The notes beneath the pieces are model-generated. The model made no database searches, had not been told where the DNA came from, and saw only the letters and a list, made by a program, of their open reading frames with translations. A program made the position numbers and the translations under genes. This document shows, piece after piece, positions 51,670 to 62,432 of a stretch of 64,000 nt of DNA (the stretch's first letter is position 1; every line of letters starts with the position of its first letter). Source of the DNA: Ramlibacter tataouinensis (GTDB lineage Bacteria; Pseudomonadota; Gammaproteobacteria; Burkholderiales; Burkholderiaceae_C). The stretch lies in assembly GCF_001580455.1 (NCBI RefSeq), contig NZ_CP010951.1, positions 2,046,001 to 2,110,000 on the forward strand. Direction: 5' to 3'.

Positions 51670-52848
51670 ATGAGCGAATCCTTGAACCCGGCCGGCGCCG
51701 GCGGCGCGCCGGTCAGCTGGAATGACCCCCGCCGCGAGACTGCCTTCGGCCACTGGCTTGCCGCCGTCGCCCCCGCGCACGGCCTGATCCCCGCCAGCGT
51801 GCGGCCCGCCTCGGCCGACGCGAGCTTCCGCCGCTACCTGCGCATCGACGGCCGCCAGGGCAGCCGCATCATCATGGACGCCCCGCCCGACAAGGAAGAC
51901 TGCCGGCCGTTCGTGAAGGTCGCGCAGCTGATGGCGCAGGCCGGCCTGCATGTGCCGCGCGTGCTCGCCTGGGACGAGGCGCAGGGCTTCATGCTGCTGG
52001 ACGACCTCGGCACGCACACCATGATCGAGGCGGTCGACCCGGCCCATGCCGACGCCAACCGCGGGCTGTACCTGCAGGCGCTGGACCAGCTGCTGGCCTG
52101 GCAGCTGGCCTCCCGGCCGGGCGTGCTGCCGCCCTACGACGCGGCGCTGCTGGGGCGCGAGCTGGCGCTGTTTCCCGACTGGTACGTGACGCGCCACCGC
52201 GGCATCGCCGTCGAGGGCCAACTGCGCGAGGCGCTGGACGCCGTGTTCCGGCTGATCGTCGAGCGCAACCTCGCGTCACCCAGCGTCTACGTGCACCGCG
52301 ACTTCATGCCGCGCAACCTGATGATGCCCCCCACCGAAGTGGATGTGGCCCCCACGCTCGGCACTGGCGTGTCCTCGCTGCCCCCCGAGGGGGCTGTTTC
52401 GCCTTGGGGCGGCCCGGCAGCGAAACGCGGCGAGCCGCGGCTGGGCGTGCTCGACTTCCAGGACGCGGTGTACGGGCCCATCACCTACGACATCGCCAGC
52501 CTGATGCGCGACGCCTTCCTCAGCTGGGACGAGGAGTTCGTGCTGGACATCACCGTGCGCTACTGGCAGAAGGCGCAGAAGGCCGGCCTGCCGGTCGATG
52601 CCGACTTCGGCGAGTTCTACCGCGCGGTCGAGTGGATGGGCCTGCAGCGCCACCTGAAGGTGGCCGGCATCTTCGCGCGCCTGACGCTGCGCGACGGCAA
52701 GCCCAAGTACCTGGCCGACACGCCGCGCTTCATCGGCTACATCCGCCAGACCGCCGCCCGCTACCGCGAGCTCGCGCCGCTGCTGCGCGTGCTCGACCAG
52801 GTCGAGGGCACCGACGCGCAGACCGCCTATTCCTTCGGGCGGCTGTAG
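51670..52848 (+). CDS. amgK: N-acetylmuramate/N-acetylglucosamine kinase (aminoglycoside phosphotransferase fold)
   Basis: 392 residues, APH fold. The catalytic loop YVHRDFMPRNLMM (HxDxxxxN) and the Mg-binding Asp in GVLDFQD are clear. AmgK phosphorylates anomeric MurNAc for MurU in cell-wall recycling. Residues about 228-253, between the catalytic loop and the metal Asp, derive from an in-frame 78-bp repeat; the protein is longer than relatives by about that amount. It is divergent from lptD, as in pseudomonads, but followed by rsmE rather than murU. Confidence 0.88.
   Translation: MSESLNPAGAGGAPVSWNDPRRETAFGHWLAAVAPAHGLIPASVRPASADASFRRYLRIDGRQGSRIIMDAPPDKEDCRPFVKVAQLMAQAGLHVPRVLAWDEAQGFMLLDDLGTHTMIEAVDPAHADANRGLYLQALDQLLAWQLASRPGVLPPYDAALLGRELALFPDWYVTRHRGIAVEGQLREALDAVFRLIVERNLASPSVYVHRDFMPRNLMMPPTEVDVAPTLGTGVSSLPPEGAVSPWGGPAAKRGEPRLGVLDFQDAVYGPITYDIASLMRDAFLSWDEEFVLDITVRYWQKAQKAGLPVDADFGEFYRAVEWMGLQRHLKVAGIFARLTLRDGKPKYLADTPRFIGYIRQTAARYRELAPLLRVLDQVEGTDAQTAYSFGRL
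52351..52428 (+). repeat. 78-bp dispersed element, copy 2, in frame inside amgK
   Basis: 77 of 78 bases match 47384-47461. Here the + strand is coding and gives a Pro/Gly-rich loop beginning PTLGTGVSSLPPEG; in rsmA the complement is coding. One substitution (G to A at 52419) is the only difference, so the copies are recent or kept identical. Confidence 0.92.
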
Positions 52849-52866
52849 CCGGACCCGGTCGCCGCG

Positions 52867-53580
52867 ATGCCCCGCCTCCATTGCCCCGCGCCGCTGGTGA
52901 CCGGACAGTCGCTGGCGCTGCCGGCCGGCGCCGCCCGCCACGTGCAGGTGCTGCGCCTGCAGCCCGGCGACGCCGTCACGCTGTTCAACGGCGAGGGCGG
53001 CGAGTGGCAGGCGCGGATCGAGCGTATGGGCCGCGCCGAGGTGCAGGTGCTGGTCGAGGACCACCAACCGGTGGAGCGCGAGGCCGGCCGGGAGATCCAC
53101 CTGGCGGTGGGCGTCCCGGCCAACGAGCGCATGGACTGGCTGGTGGAGAAGGCGACCGAACTGGGCGCCGCGTCGATCCAGCCGCTGGCCACCTCGCGCA
53201 GCGTGCTGCGGCTGTCCGGCGAGCGCGCCCGCAAGAAGCGCGAGCACTGGCAGGCGATCGCGGTCGCTGCCTGCGAGCAGTGCGGACGCAACCGCGTGCC
53301 CGAAGTGCGGGAACTGGTGGACTACCCGGCCTGGCTGGCGGCCAGCGGCGACGGCCGGCTGCGCCTGACCCTGTCGCTCGCGAGCGATGCCCGGACCCTG
53401 GCGGATGTCGGCGGCGGCGAACCGGTGCTGGCGCTCTCCGGTCCGGAAGGCGGCCTCACGCCCGAAGAGCAGCAGGCCGCCTTCGCACGGGGCTTTCTTC
53501 CCGTGACCCTGGGGCCGCGCGTGCTGCGCGCCGAAACCGCTCCGCTCGCCCTGCTGGCCGCGCTGGCCCTGATCGCATGA
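52867..53580 (+). CDS. rsmE: 16S rRNA (uracil1498-N3)-methyltransferase
   Basis: 237 residues. An N-terminal PUA-like domain (about 1-70) and a SPOUT methyltransferase domain with the trefoil-knot motifs ALSGPEGGLTPEE (about 182-194) and LGPRVLRAETA near the end. It methylates U1498 in 16S rRNA. It begins 18 bases after amgK and overlaps the MFS gene by 4 bases. Confidence 0.95.
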   Translation: MPRLHCPAPLVTGQSLALPAGAARHVQVLRLQPGDAVTLFNGEGGEWQARIERMGRAEVQVLVEDHQPVEREAGREIHLAVGVPANERMDWLVEKATELGAASIQPLATSRSVLRLSGERARKKREHWQAIAVAACEQCGRNRVPEVRELVDYPAWLAASGDGRLRLTLSLASDARTLADVGGGEPVLALSGPEGGLTPEEQQAAFARGFLPVTLGPRVLRAETAPLALLAALALIA

Positions 53581-54764
53581 ACACCCGTCACGTCAAGCGC
53601 AACCTCGGGCTGCTGGCGATCTGCCAGGGCCTGTTCCTGACCAACAACGTCATCTTCATCGCGATCAACGGGCTGGTCGGTCTGGCGCTGGCGCCGCTGG
53701 GCTGGATGGCGACGCTGCCGGTGATGGGCTATGTGGTGGGCGGCGCGCTGTCCACCGGCTTCGTGGCGCGGACCCAGGCGCGCTGGGGCCGCCAGCGCTC
53801 GTTCCAGTTCGGCCTGCTGGTGGCCTTCGCCTCGGCGCTGGTGTGCGCCTGGGCGGCGGCGAACCGGCAGTTCTGGCTGCTGTGCGCGGCCACCGTGGTC
53901 GCCGGCTACTACAACGCCAACGCCAGCCTGTACCGCTTCGCCGCCGCCGAGCTGTGCCCGCCGGAGATGCGCGAGCGGGCGGTCTCGATCGTGATGGCCG
54001 GCGGCCTGCTGGGCGCGGTCATCGGGCCGGCCCTGGCCAGCCGCACGCGCGACCTGCTGCCCACGCCGTTTGCCGCCGCCTATCTGGCACTGGCGCTGGT
54101 GGCCCTGGTGAGCATGCTGCTGCTGGCTTTCATCGACTTCGCGCCGACGGCGCGCCCGGCCGAGGGCGCGGCCGCCGGTCGTCCCCTGGCCGAGATCATG
54201 CGGCAGCCGGTCTTCATCGTGTCGGCCGCTGCCGGCGCGCTGGGATTCGGCGTGATGAACCTGCTGATGGCGGCCACGCCGATCGCCATGCAGCAGTGCT
54301 CGCTGCCCTTCGGCGATGCGGCGCTGGTGCTGCAGTGGCATGTCATCGGCATGTTCGCGCCCGGCTTCTTCACCGGGCACCTGATCAAGCGCTTCGGCGC
54401 GCTGCCGGTGATGGGCGTGGGCGTGGCGCTCAACTTCGCCTGCATCCTGGTGGCGCTGTCGGGGGTGGAGTTGCACCACTTCACGGTGGCGCTGTTCATG
54501 CTGGGCGTGGGCTGGAACTTCCTGTTCACCGGCAGCACCACGCTGTCGCTGACGGCGTACACCCCGGAGGAAAAGGACCGCGCGCAGGGCGCCCTGAACT
54601 TCTTCGTGTTCGCCACGCTGGCCCTGAGCTCCTTCGCCTCCGGCGTGCTGGTCACCACACGCGGCTGGACGCTCCTGAACTACGGCTCGCTGGTGCCGGT
54701 GGCGGCCACCGGGGCGGCCCTGCTGTGGCTCAGCTATCGAAGTGCGAGTCGAGCCAGAGCCTGA
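53577..54764 (+). CDS. MFS transporter
   Basis: 395 residues with about 12 hydrophobic helices and the MFS loop signature between helices 2 and 3 (ARTQARWGRQRSFQFG). Coupled to rsmE by ATGA. Substrate unknown; the closest impression is of YbfB or drug-efflux-like carriers. Its last 35 bases overlap the 3' end of the convergent lipase gene. Confidence 0.88.
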   Translation: MNTRHVKRNLGLLAICQGLFLTNNVIFIAINGLVGLALAPLGWMATLPVMGYVVGGALSTGFVARTQARWGRQRSFQFGLLVAFASALVCAWAAANRQFWLLCAATVVAGYYNANASLYRFAAAELCPPEMRERAVSIVMAGGLLGAVIGPALASRTRDLLPTPFAAAYLALALVALVSMLLLAFIDFAPTARPAEGAAAGRPLAEIMRQPVFIVSAAAGALGFGVMNLLMAATPIAMQQCSLPFGDAALVLQWHVIGMFAPGFFTGHLIKRFGALPVMGVGVALNFACILVALSGVELHHFTVALFMLGVGWNFLFTGSTTLSLTAYTPEEKDRAQGALNFFVFATLALSSFASGVLVTTRGWTLLNYGSLVPVAATGAALLWLSYRSASRARA

Positions 54765-55587
54765 GGGTCGAGAACACCGGCTCCTTGTCGGGCTCGTTGA
54801 AGATCTCGTGGTAGTGGCCGGCGAAGCAGTGGGTGCTGACCACCTGGGGCGGCGCCGCCTGCGCGAAGGCCTCGCTGCCGGCCGGGTCGACCAGGCGGTC
54901 GCCGCCCGCGTACATCAGCAGCGTGGGCACCGTCCATTCGGGCGCGTGCTCGACCACCATGGGACCGGCCTCGGCGATGAAGCGCGCCAGCCGGGCCGAG
55001 ACCCGGTTGTGCACCCGCGCGTCGGTCCGGTAGGCAGCCACCACGTCCGGGTCGCGCGAGATGAAGTTGGGATCGACGCCGTTCGACACCGTCATGGTGG
55101 GCGCCACGCGCGGCAAGGTCGCGACCAGGAACCGCTGGAACGCGCTCAGGCCGGGGTCGAACAGGGGTGAGGACAGCACCAGCCCGTCGATGCGCACCTG
55201 CCCGATGGCCGCGAGGCAGGCCGCGACCAGCCCGCCCATGCTGTGGCCGAGCAAGATCAGCGGCTGCTGCGGCTCCATGCGCTTGCGGGTGCTCTCGATG
55301 ACGTCGGCCAGGTCGTCGATCAGCCGGGCCTCGTCCGGCAGCGCGCCGCGCTCGCCCCCGGACTCCCCATGGCCGTACTGGTCGTAGCCGCGCACGGCGA
55401 AACCCCAGCTGTTGAGGCGCCGCGCGACGTGCTCGTAGCGGCCGGCATGCTCGCCCAGCCCATGCACCAGCAGCACCGTGCCACGCGCGGCGAGACCCTC
55501 GGGCGCCGGCCAGTCCTGCATCGCCAGGTTGTCGCCATCGCTTGCGGTGAACGTCGAGAGCGTGCTTTCGCTGTGCGCAATGCTCAT
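54730..55587 (-). CDS. Monoacylglycerol-lipase-like alpha/beta hydrolase
   Basis: 285 residues. HGLGEHAGRYEHVARRL is the typical monoacylglycerol lipase oxyanion region; the nucleophile Ser is in GHSMGG (about 113-118), with an Asp in AGGDRLVDP and His in FAGHYHE as partners. No signal peptide, so cytoplasmic. It probably hydrolyses monoglycerides or short esters. Convergent overlap of 35 bases with the MFS gene. Confidence 0.9.
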   Translation of the reverse strand: MSIAHSESTLSTFTASDGDNLAMQDWPAPEGLAARGTVLLVHGLGEHAGRYEHVARRLNSWGFAVRGYDQYGHGESGGERGALPDEARLIDDLADVIESTRKRMEPQQPLILLGHSMGGLVAACLAAIGQVRIDGLVLSSPLFDPGLSAFQRFLVATLPRVAPTMTVSNGVDPNFISRDPDVVAAYRTDARVHNRVSARLARFIAEAGPMVVEHAPEWTVPTLLMYAGGDRLVDPAGSEAFAQAAPPQVVSTHCFAGHYHEIFNEPDKEPVFSTLRLWLDSHFDS

Positions 55588-55695
55588 AGCGCAGCGATGA
55601 TCGCCCGCCCTCCCGGCGAGCGCAACCGTTTCAGCTTATGGATGAGTTGCTTTGTGAATGCCTGGCCAGGTTTCCTGTGCAGCAATTCACACTTT

Positions 55696-57171
55696 TCACG
55701 GCATGCTGGCCATGACCTGCGCCACCGCCGCAGTGAGTTTCTTGGCGTAGGGCACGTGCAGGAACTCGTTCGGGCCGTGGGCGTTGCTGCGCGGCCCGAG
55801 CACCCCGCACACCATCATCTGCGCGGCCGGGAAGCCGGCGCTCAGCATGTTCATCAGCGGGATGGTGCCGCCCTGGCCGATGAAGCCGCAGGGCGCGCCG
55901 AAATGCGCCTGCGAGGCGGCATCCAGCGCCTGCTGGAACCATGGCGCCATGCCCGGCGCGTTCCAGCCTGGCGAGGCCGGGCGCGGGTCGAAGGTCACCT
56001 TGGCCTGGTAGGGCGCGTTGTCTTCCAGCAGCTGCTTGAGCTCCTGCGTCGCGGCCGCAGCGTCGATCAGGGGCGGCAGCCGCAGCGACAGCTTGAAGGC
56101 GGTGTAGGGCCGCAGCACGTTGCCGGCATCCTGCAGCGCCGGGAAGCCTTCCGCGCCCGTCACGGACAGCGCAGGCGTCCAGGTGCGCTTGATCAGCGCC
56201 TCCACCGGGTCGGTGGTGGTCGGCAGCGCGACCACGGGGCTGGAGCCGCCGCAGTCGTGGTGGGCCCAGGGGAAGCGCCGGTAGACCTCTTCACCCAGGA
56301 TCGCGGCCGTGGCCTGCGCCTGGCGCAGGCGCTCGGGCGGCACTTCGCAGTGGAAGCTGGCGGGCAGCAGGCGCCCGGTGGCGCTGTCCTCCAGGCGGTC
56401 GAGCACCTGGCGCATGATGCGGAAACTCGAAGGCACCAGGCCCGAGGCGTCGCCCGAGTGCACGCCCTCGGTGAGGATCTCCACTTTCAGCGTGCCGACG
56501 GTCAGGCCGCGCAGCGAGGTGGTCAACCACAGCTGGTCGTAGTTGCCGGCGCCGGAGTCGAGGCAGATCACCAGGCCGACGTCGCCCAGCCGCGGCCGCA
56601 GCGCCTCGACGTAGGGCAGCAGGTCGTAGGAGCCCGACTCCTCGCAGGTCTCGATCAGGCCGACGATGCGCGGGTGCGGCACCTGCTGCGCCTTCAGCGC
56701 CTGCACCGCCGCGATCGATGCGTACGCCGCGTAGCCATCGTCGGCGCCGCCGCGGCCATACAGCTTGCCGTCCTCGTACTTGGGTGTCCACGGGCCCAGG
56801 TCGGCGCGCCAGCCGGTGAACTCCGGCTGCTTGTCCAGGTGCCCGTACATCAGCACGGTCTGCGCCGCGTCCGGCCGGGTGGCCGCGATCTCGAAAAAGA
56901 TCACCGGCGTGCGGCCGGGCAGGCGCACCACCTCCAGCCGCAGGCCCTCGACCTTCTGCGCCTCGATCCAGGCGGCGGCGTTGCGCACCACGGCGTCGAT
57001 GAAACCGTGCTGCAGCCAATCCTTGTCGAAGCCCGGCGACTTCGCCGGAATGGCGATGTAGTCGGTCAGCTGCCGGAGGATGTCGCGGTCCCATTGCTCG
57101 GTGGCATGGGCCAGGGCCGCGTTGCTGTCGAGCAGCGAGGCGGGCATTTCGCGGTGCAGGGGTGCGTTCAT
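55696..57171 (-). CDS. M20-family metallopeptidase (dipeptidase or carboxypeptidase)
   Basis: 491 residues. M20 metal ligands are in YGHLDKQPE (His and the following catalytic Asp), GRGGADDGYA (bridging Asp), ETCEESGS (Glu pair) and CLDSGAG (Asp), with a final His in SNAHGPNE. A lid/dimerisation domain is inserted at about 210-370. It cleaves small peptides or related amides. The ATG at 57171 is preferred to the longer frame because the upstream part lacks conservation. Confidence 0.9.
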   Translation of the reverse strand: MNAPLHREMPASLLDSNAALAHATEQWDRDILRQLTDYIAIPAKSPGFDKDWLQHGFIDAVVRNAAAWIEAQKVEGLRLEVVRLPGRTPVIFFEIAATRPDAAQTVLMYGHLDKQPEFTGWRADLGPWTPKYEDGKLYGRGGADDGYAAYASIAAVQALKAQQVPHPRIVGLIETCEESGSYDLLPYVEALRPRLGDVGLVICLDSGAGNYDQLWLTTSLRGLTVGTLKVEILTEGVHSGDASGLVPSSFRIMRQVLDRLEDSATGRLLPASFHCEVPPERLRQAQATAAILGEEVYRRFPWAHHDCGGSSPVVALPTTTDPVEALIKRTWTPALSVTGAEGFPALQDAGNVLRPYTAFKLSLRLPPLIDAAAATQELKQLLEDNAPYQAKVTFDPRPASPGWNAPGMAPWFQQALDAASQAHFGAPCGFIGQGGTIPLMNMLSAGFPAAQMMVCGVLGPRSNAHGPNEFLHVPYAKKLTAAVAQVMASMP

Positions 57172-57278
57172 GGCGGAGTTGAGGGGTGATGCTTCAGCCC
57201 TGCAACTGTACGCCCGCCCCCACTCGTCCGCGTAACGGTGCTGCAAAGCCCCCGCATGAATGCGGCCGCCCGCCTAAT

Positions 57279-58043
57279 ATGTCCGCCATGCAGGACAGCG
57301 ATCGCATCCGGGTGGGCATCGGCGGCTGGACCTACGAGCCCTGGCGTGACAACTTCTATCCGAAGGGATTGGCGCACGCCAGGGAGCTGGAATACGCGAG
57401 CCGCCAGCTGACCGCCATCGAGGTCAATGGCACCTACTACAGCACCATGAAGCCGTCCACGTTCGCCAAGTGGCGGGATGAAACGCCCGAGGGCTTCGTG
57501 TTCTCCCTCAAGGCCCACCGCTTCGCCACCACGCGCAAGCAGCTGGCCACCGCCGGCGAGCCGATCCAGCGCTTCGTCGGCAGCGGCATCACCGAGCTCG
57601 GCCCCAAGCTCGGGCCGATCCTGTGGCAACTGATGCCGACCCACCGCTTCGACGCGGCCGACCTGGAAGAGTTCCTCAAGCAGCTGCCGCGCGAGGCCGG
57701 CGGCTTGCCACTGCGGCATGTGATGGACGTGCGGCACGAGAGCTTCGCGTCGGAAGAGTACCTGGCGCTGGCGCGGCGCTACGGCTGCGCGACCGTGCAC
57801 ACCGATTCGGAAAAGTTCCCCGCCATTGCCGACGCCGACGGCGAACTGGCCTACCTGCGCCTGATGCGCAGCGAGGCGGCGTGCCCGACCGGCTATCCCA
57901 CCCCGGTGCTGGACCAGTGGTCGCAGGGCGCGCGCGCCTGGGTTGCCAAGGGACCACGGCGCGAAGTGTTCGCCTTCTTCATCAACGGCGCCAAGGAGCG
58001 CGCCCCCGCCGCCGCCATGGAACTCATCCGCCTGCTGCGCTGA
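57279..58043 (+). CDS. DUF72 domain protein (TIM-barrel, YecE-like)
   Basis: 254 residues. The conserved DUF72 opening RVGIGGWTYEPWRDNFYP and the following AIEVNGTYYS segment are present, and the fold is a TIM barrel. Function is unknown; metal-dependent nuclease-like roles have been suggested for the family. ATGs at 57279 and 57288 are both possible; no clear ribosome site distinguishes them. Confidence 0.88.
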   Translation: MSAMQDSDRIRVGIGGWTYEPWRDNFYPKGLAHARELEYASRQLTAIEVNGTYYSTMKPSTFAKWRDETPEGFVFSLKAHRFATTRKQLATAGEPIQRFVGSGITELGPKLGPILWQLMPTHRFDAADLEEFLKQLPREAGGLPLRHVMDVRHESFASEEYLALARRYGCATVHTDSEKFPAIADADGELAYLRLMRSEAACPTGYPTPVLDQWSQGARAWVAKGPRREVFAFFINGAKERAPAAAMELIRLLR

Positions 58044-58196
58044 TCCCCGCGCCGCGCGCCGGGATGAGCGCTATCAATTTGCTAGCAGGCGGTAGGATGC
58101 GGATTACAGGCTATTTCGCTGCTGGCGGTCATGTGCTGCGCCGCAAACAAGCGCCCAATTCTCTCGTCTGCCAAAACACAAACGGGAGTGACAGCC

Positions 58197-58388
58197 ATGG
58201 CATACGTTTTCGAAACCATTCCTGCCGACCGCGGCCTGATCGACTTGAATGATCCGCGCGAAGTGAGCTGGTGGCGGAAACAGTTCGAATGCAGCGAAGA
58301 GCAGCTGCGCAAGGCGGTGGAGCAGGTCGGCAACTCCTCTGCGACGGTCGAGCAATGGCTCGACGGCCGGAAGATCGTGACGATCTGA
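58197..58388 (+). CDS. DUF3606 small protein
   Basis: 63 residues. The pattern LNDPREVSWWRKQFECSEEQL and AVEQVGNSSATVEQWL is typical of DUF3606, a small helical family of unknown function common in soil proteobacteria. GGGAG about 10 bases before the ATG fixes the start. The 153-base gap before it shows no clear promoter. Confidence 0.85.
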   Translation: MAYVFETIPADRGLIDLNDPREVSWWRKQFECSEEQLRKAVEQVGNSSATVEQWLDGRKIVTI

Positions 58389-58435
58389 TCCCCTCGTCGG
58401 CCCCATTCCACCGTGATGCCGCCGGAGCACGCCGA

Positions 58436-58543
58436 ATGACCCCGGTGATGAGCCTGTTCCTGCGTTGCCTGCTCGCCTTGCTGCTGGTCGTGTTCCTGCT
58501 GTTCCTCGGCGACTACACCGACGCGGCCGTCTTCGTTCCCTGA
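58436..58543 (+). CDS. Possible 35-residue single-pass membrane peptide
   Basis: MTPVMSLFLRCLLALLLVVF begins an almost wholly hydrophobic helix ending in a short acidic tail. A GGAG about 9 bases upstream supports translation. It lies between the DUF3606 gene and the convergent yigZ-like gene. No homologue recognised; could be chance. Confidence 0.35.
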   Translation: MTPVMSLFLRCLLALLLVVFLLFLGDYTDAAVFVP

Positions 58544-58551
58544 CCCGCGCC

Positions 58552-59136
58552 TCAGTCCAGCCACGCGAGCGCGCCCTGGCCCGATTCATTGAGTCGTTCC
58601 ACGAGCGCCGGCGCTTCAACATCGACGACGGTGAAAGCGATCTCCACGCGCGCGCCATGCGTGACTTCGCGCAGCTGCGCGCCGGCCTGCTGCAGTTCGC
58701 GCCGCACCACGCCTTCCAGCGCATAGGGCAGCGCGCAGCGCAGCGCCAGGGTCTTGCGCAGCGGAATCTTTTCGGCCTGCAGCAAGGCCTGCGCCACGGC
58801 GTCGGTGTAGGCGCGCACCAGTCCCCCCGCGCCCAGCTTGACGCCGCCGAAGTAGCGCACCACCGTGGCCAGCACGCCCTCAAGCTCCTGGCGCCGCAGC
58901 ACTTCGAGCATCGGCCGCCCGGCGGTGCCGCCGGGCTCGCCGTCGTCATTCGCCGCCGACTGGCCTCCGGCCAGCAAGGCCCAGCACACGTGGGCGGCGC
59001 CGGGATGCTGCTCGCGCCGCTGGACGACGATGGCCTGCGCCTGCGCGCGGCCCTCCACCGCCTGCACGCAGCCGATGAAGCGGCTCTTCTTGATGATCAG
59101 GTCGCTGTGGACCGGGCTGGCGAGCGTGAGGGGCAC
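58552..59136 (-). CDS. yigZ: YigZ/IMPACT family protein (UPF0029)
   Basis: 194 residues. The signature DDGEPGGTAGRPMLEVL and VVRYFGGVKLGAGGLVRAYTDA (key residues only) is diagnostic, followed by a C-terminal ferredoxin-like DUF1949 region. Related to the yeast translation regulator IMPACT; the bacterial role is unclear. It starts 10 bases after the otnI stop on the same strand. Confidence 0.92.
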   Translation of the reverse strand: MPLTLASPVHSDLIIKKSRFIGCVQAVEGRAQAQAIVVQRREQHPGAAHVCWALLAGGQSAANDDGEPGGTAGRPMLEVLRRQELEGVLATVVRYFGGVKLGAGGLVRAYTDAVAQALLQAEKIPLRKTLALRCALPYALEGVVRRELQQAGAQLREVTHGARVEIAFTVVDVEAPALVERLNESGQGALAWLD

Positions 59137-59146
59137 CCGCCCATCC

Positions 59147-59956
59147 TCAAGCGGGACGATTGAGCCAGCCCAGGCCGGCGCTGGTGCCGCCGGCCAGCGC
59201 GCCGCGCGCAGGCCGGTATTCGCAGCCGATCCAGCCGTCCCAGCCGCATTGCGCCGACACCTCGTCGATCACGCCGAACAGGTAGGCGTAATTGAGCTCG
59301 CCGATGTCGGGCTCGTGCCGCTCGGGCACGCCGGCGATCTGCAGGTGCCCCACGCGGCCGGTCGGCAGGTAGTGGCGGATCTTCATCGCGACGTCGCCTT
59401 CGACGATCTGGCAGTGATAGAGGTCCATCTGCACCTTCACGTTGGGCGCGCCGACCTGCGCCAGCAGCTGGTGCGCCTGGTCCTGCCGGTTCAGGAAGAA
59501 GCCCGGGATGTCGCGCGTGTTGATCGGCTCGATCATCAGCGCCACGTTCTGGCGGGCCGCTTCGGCCGCCGCCCAGCGCAGGTTCGCCACATAGGTGGGC
59601 TGCACCGCCGCGCGGTCCAGGCCCTGCGGCAGCAGTCCCGCCATCACATGCACGCGCGGACAGCCGAGCGCCTCCGCGTAGCGCAGCGCCGAGCCGATGG
59701 CGGCGCGGAACTCCGGCTCGCGCCCGGGCAGGCAGGCCAGGCCCTTCTCGCCGCCGTCCCAGTTGCCCGGCGGCGCGTTGAACAGCACCTGCTGCAGGCC
59801 GTGGGCCGCCAGCCGCGCCGCCAGCTCGCGCGGCTCGTAGGCGTAGGGAAACAGGTACTCCACGGCGGCAAAGCCGTCGCGCGCGGCGGCCTCGAAGCGG
59901 TCCAGGAAGTCCAGCTCGGGATAGAGCATGGACAGGTTGGCGGCGAAACGCGGCAT
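59147..59956 (-). CDS. otnI: 2-oxo-tetronate isomerase (hydroxypyruvate-isomerase-like TIM barrel)
   Basis: 269 residues. AP-endonuclease-2-type barrel with metal ligands Glu in MIEPINTRD, Asp and His in QMDLYHCQ and Glu in GCEYRPA. OtnI isomerises 2-oxo-tetronate in D-erythronate and L-threonate breakdown. It sits 12 bases after denD, which supports that role over hydroxypyruvate isomerase. The kinase (otnK) and aldolase (otnC) of the pathway are not in this window. Confidence 0.85.
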   Translation of the reverse strand: MPRFAANLSMLYPELDFLDRFEAAARDGFAAVEYLFPYAYEPRELAARLAAHGLQQVLFNAPPGNWDGGEKGLACLPGREPEFRAAIGSALRYAEALGCPRVHVMAGLLPQGLDRAAVQPTYVANLRWAAAEAARQNVALMIEPINTRDIPGFFLNRQDQAHQLLAQVGAPNVKVQMDLYHCQIVEGDVAMKIRHYLPTGRVGHLQIAGVPERHEPDIGELNYAYLFGVIDEVSAQCGWDGWIGCEYRPARGALAGGTSAGLGWLNRPA

Positions 59957-59968
59957 TTTGGGGAGGCC

Positions 59969-60979
59969 CTAGTTCACCGGCAGCTTGACCGCTTGCGGGT
60001 TCTCGCGGATGTACTCGCGCACGATCGCATCGAAGTCGGTGTCGGCCGAAAGCCCCAGCGCCTGGGCGCGCGCCGCCGCCACGTTGCCGGGCCAGGTGTC
60101 GACCAGCTTGCGGATCGCCGGGTCGGGCGTCCAATCGAGCAGTCCCACCGCCTGCGGACCGGCCGCGCGTTCCAGCGCCGCCGCCATCTCGCCCACCGTG
60201 GTGCGCAGTGCCGGCAGGTTCATGCCGGTCAGCGGGCCCCATTGCTCGTCGGTGGCTTCGGCGGCGCGGATGATGCCTTCGATGGTGCGCGCCGGCGAGG
60301 ACAGGGCCACCACCGTGTCGGGCTCGACCGGGCAGGCGGCCTGCAGGCCCGCCAGCGGCTCGCGGATCATCCCGGACAGGAAACCCGAGGCCGCGCCGTT
60401 GGGCCGTCCGGGGCGCACGCTGACGGTCATCAGGCGCACGCTGCGGCCGCGGATGAAGCCCTTGCGCGTCATGTCCGCCACCAGCAGCTCGCCCACGTAC
60501 TTCTGGGTGCCGTAGCTGCTTTGCGGGGTCGGCAGCGTGAAGTCCTCGATCACGGCCGGCATCGGCTGGCCCGGCAGCTTGCCGAACACCGCCAGCGAAC
60601 TGGCGAAGACGACCGTGGGCCGGCTGCCGAGCGCGCGGCAGGCTTCCAGCAGCGCGTGCGTCGCGTCGAAATTGCTGCGCATGCCGAGGTCGAAGTCGGC
60701 CTCGCATTCGCCGCTGACGGCGGCGGCGAGGTGGAACACGGCATCGGTGGCGGCGGCCGGCAACTGGCCCGCCGCGATCTGCTCGTTGAGGTCGCCGCCC
60801 ACGAAGCGCACGCGCGCATCGCCGGCCAGCTCGGCGGGCGGGGGCGCCCGGTCGGCCAGGGTGATCGAGCTGATGTCGCGCGGCGCCGCGCCGGCCAGGC
60901 CCAGGCTGCCCTTCGCGAGCAAGGCGCCGGCAAGCCGCGCCCCGAGAAAACCACTGCCGCCGGTGATCAGGATGTTCAT
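59969..60979 (-). CDS. denD: D-erythronate 2-dehydrogenase
   Basis: 336 residues, an extended short-chain dehydrogenase: NAD motif TGGSGFLG (6-13) and the YxxxK catalytic pair in YGTQKYVGE. DenD oxidises D-erythronate to 2-oxo-tetronate, the substrate of OtnI, encoded immediately downstream. Other sugar-acid epimerases share the fold, so the call leans on the neighbour. Confidence 0.85.
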   Translation of the reverse strand: MNILITGGSGFLGARLAGALLAKGSLGLAGAAPRDISSITLADRAPPPAELAGDARVRFVGGDLNEQIAAGQLPAAATDAVFHLAAAVSGECEADFDLGMRSNFDATHALLEACRALGSRPTVVFASSLAVFGKLPGQPMPAVIEDFTLPTPQSSYGTQKYVGELLVADMTRKGFIRGRSVRLMTVSVRPGRPNGAASGFLSGMIREPLAGLQAACPVEPDTVVALSSPARTIEGIIRAAEATDEQWGPLTGMNLPALRTTVGEMAAALERAAGPQAVGLLDWTPDPAIRKLVDTWPGNVAAARAQALGLSADTDFDAIVREYIRENPQAVKLPVN

Positions 60980-61027
60980 GCGATGGCTGTCGAAGTGAGC
61001 AGACCATGATACGGCGAGCCGCCGGAT

Positions 61028-62362
<1,335 letters not shown>

Positions 62363-62367
62363 ACAAA

Positions 62368-62432
62368 AACCTCCGCCCTGCGGGCTGCGGGCTGCGGTGC
62401 CATGAGCCTTCGGAGCGGCCGTGCGGCTCATG
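62368..62432 (-). repeat. Dispersed palindromic repeat, copy B (65 bp)
   Basis: Same element as 38673-38730 with an extra GCTGCGG and one base change. It holds the chrB stop codon at one end and the chrA Shine-Dalgarno at the other, as copy A does for its neighbours. The 7-bp difference shifts the internal frame so that it stays open into chrA. Confidence 0.85.
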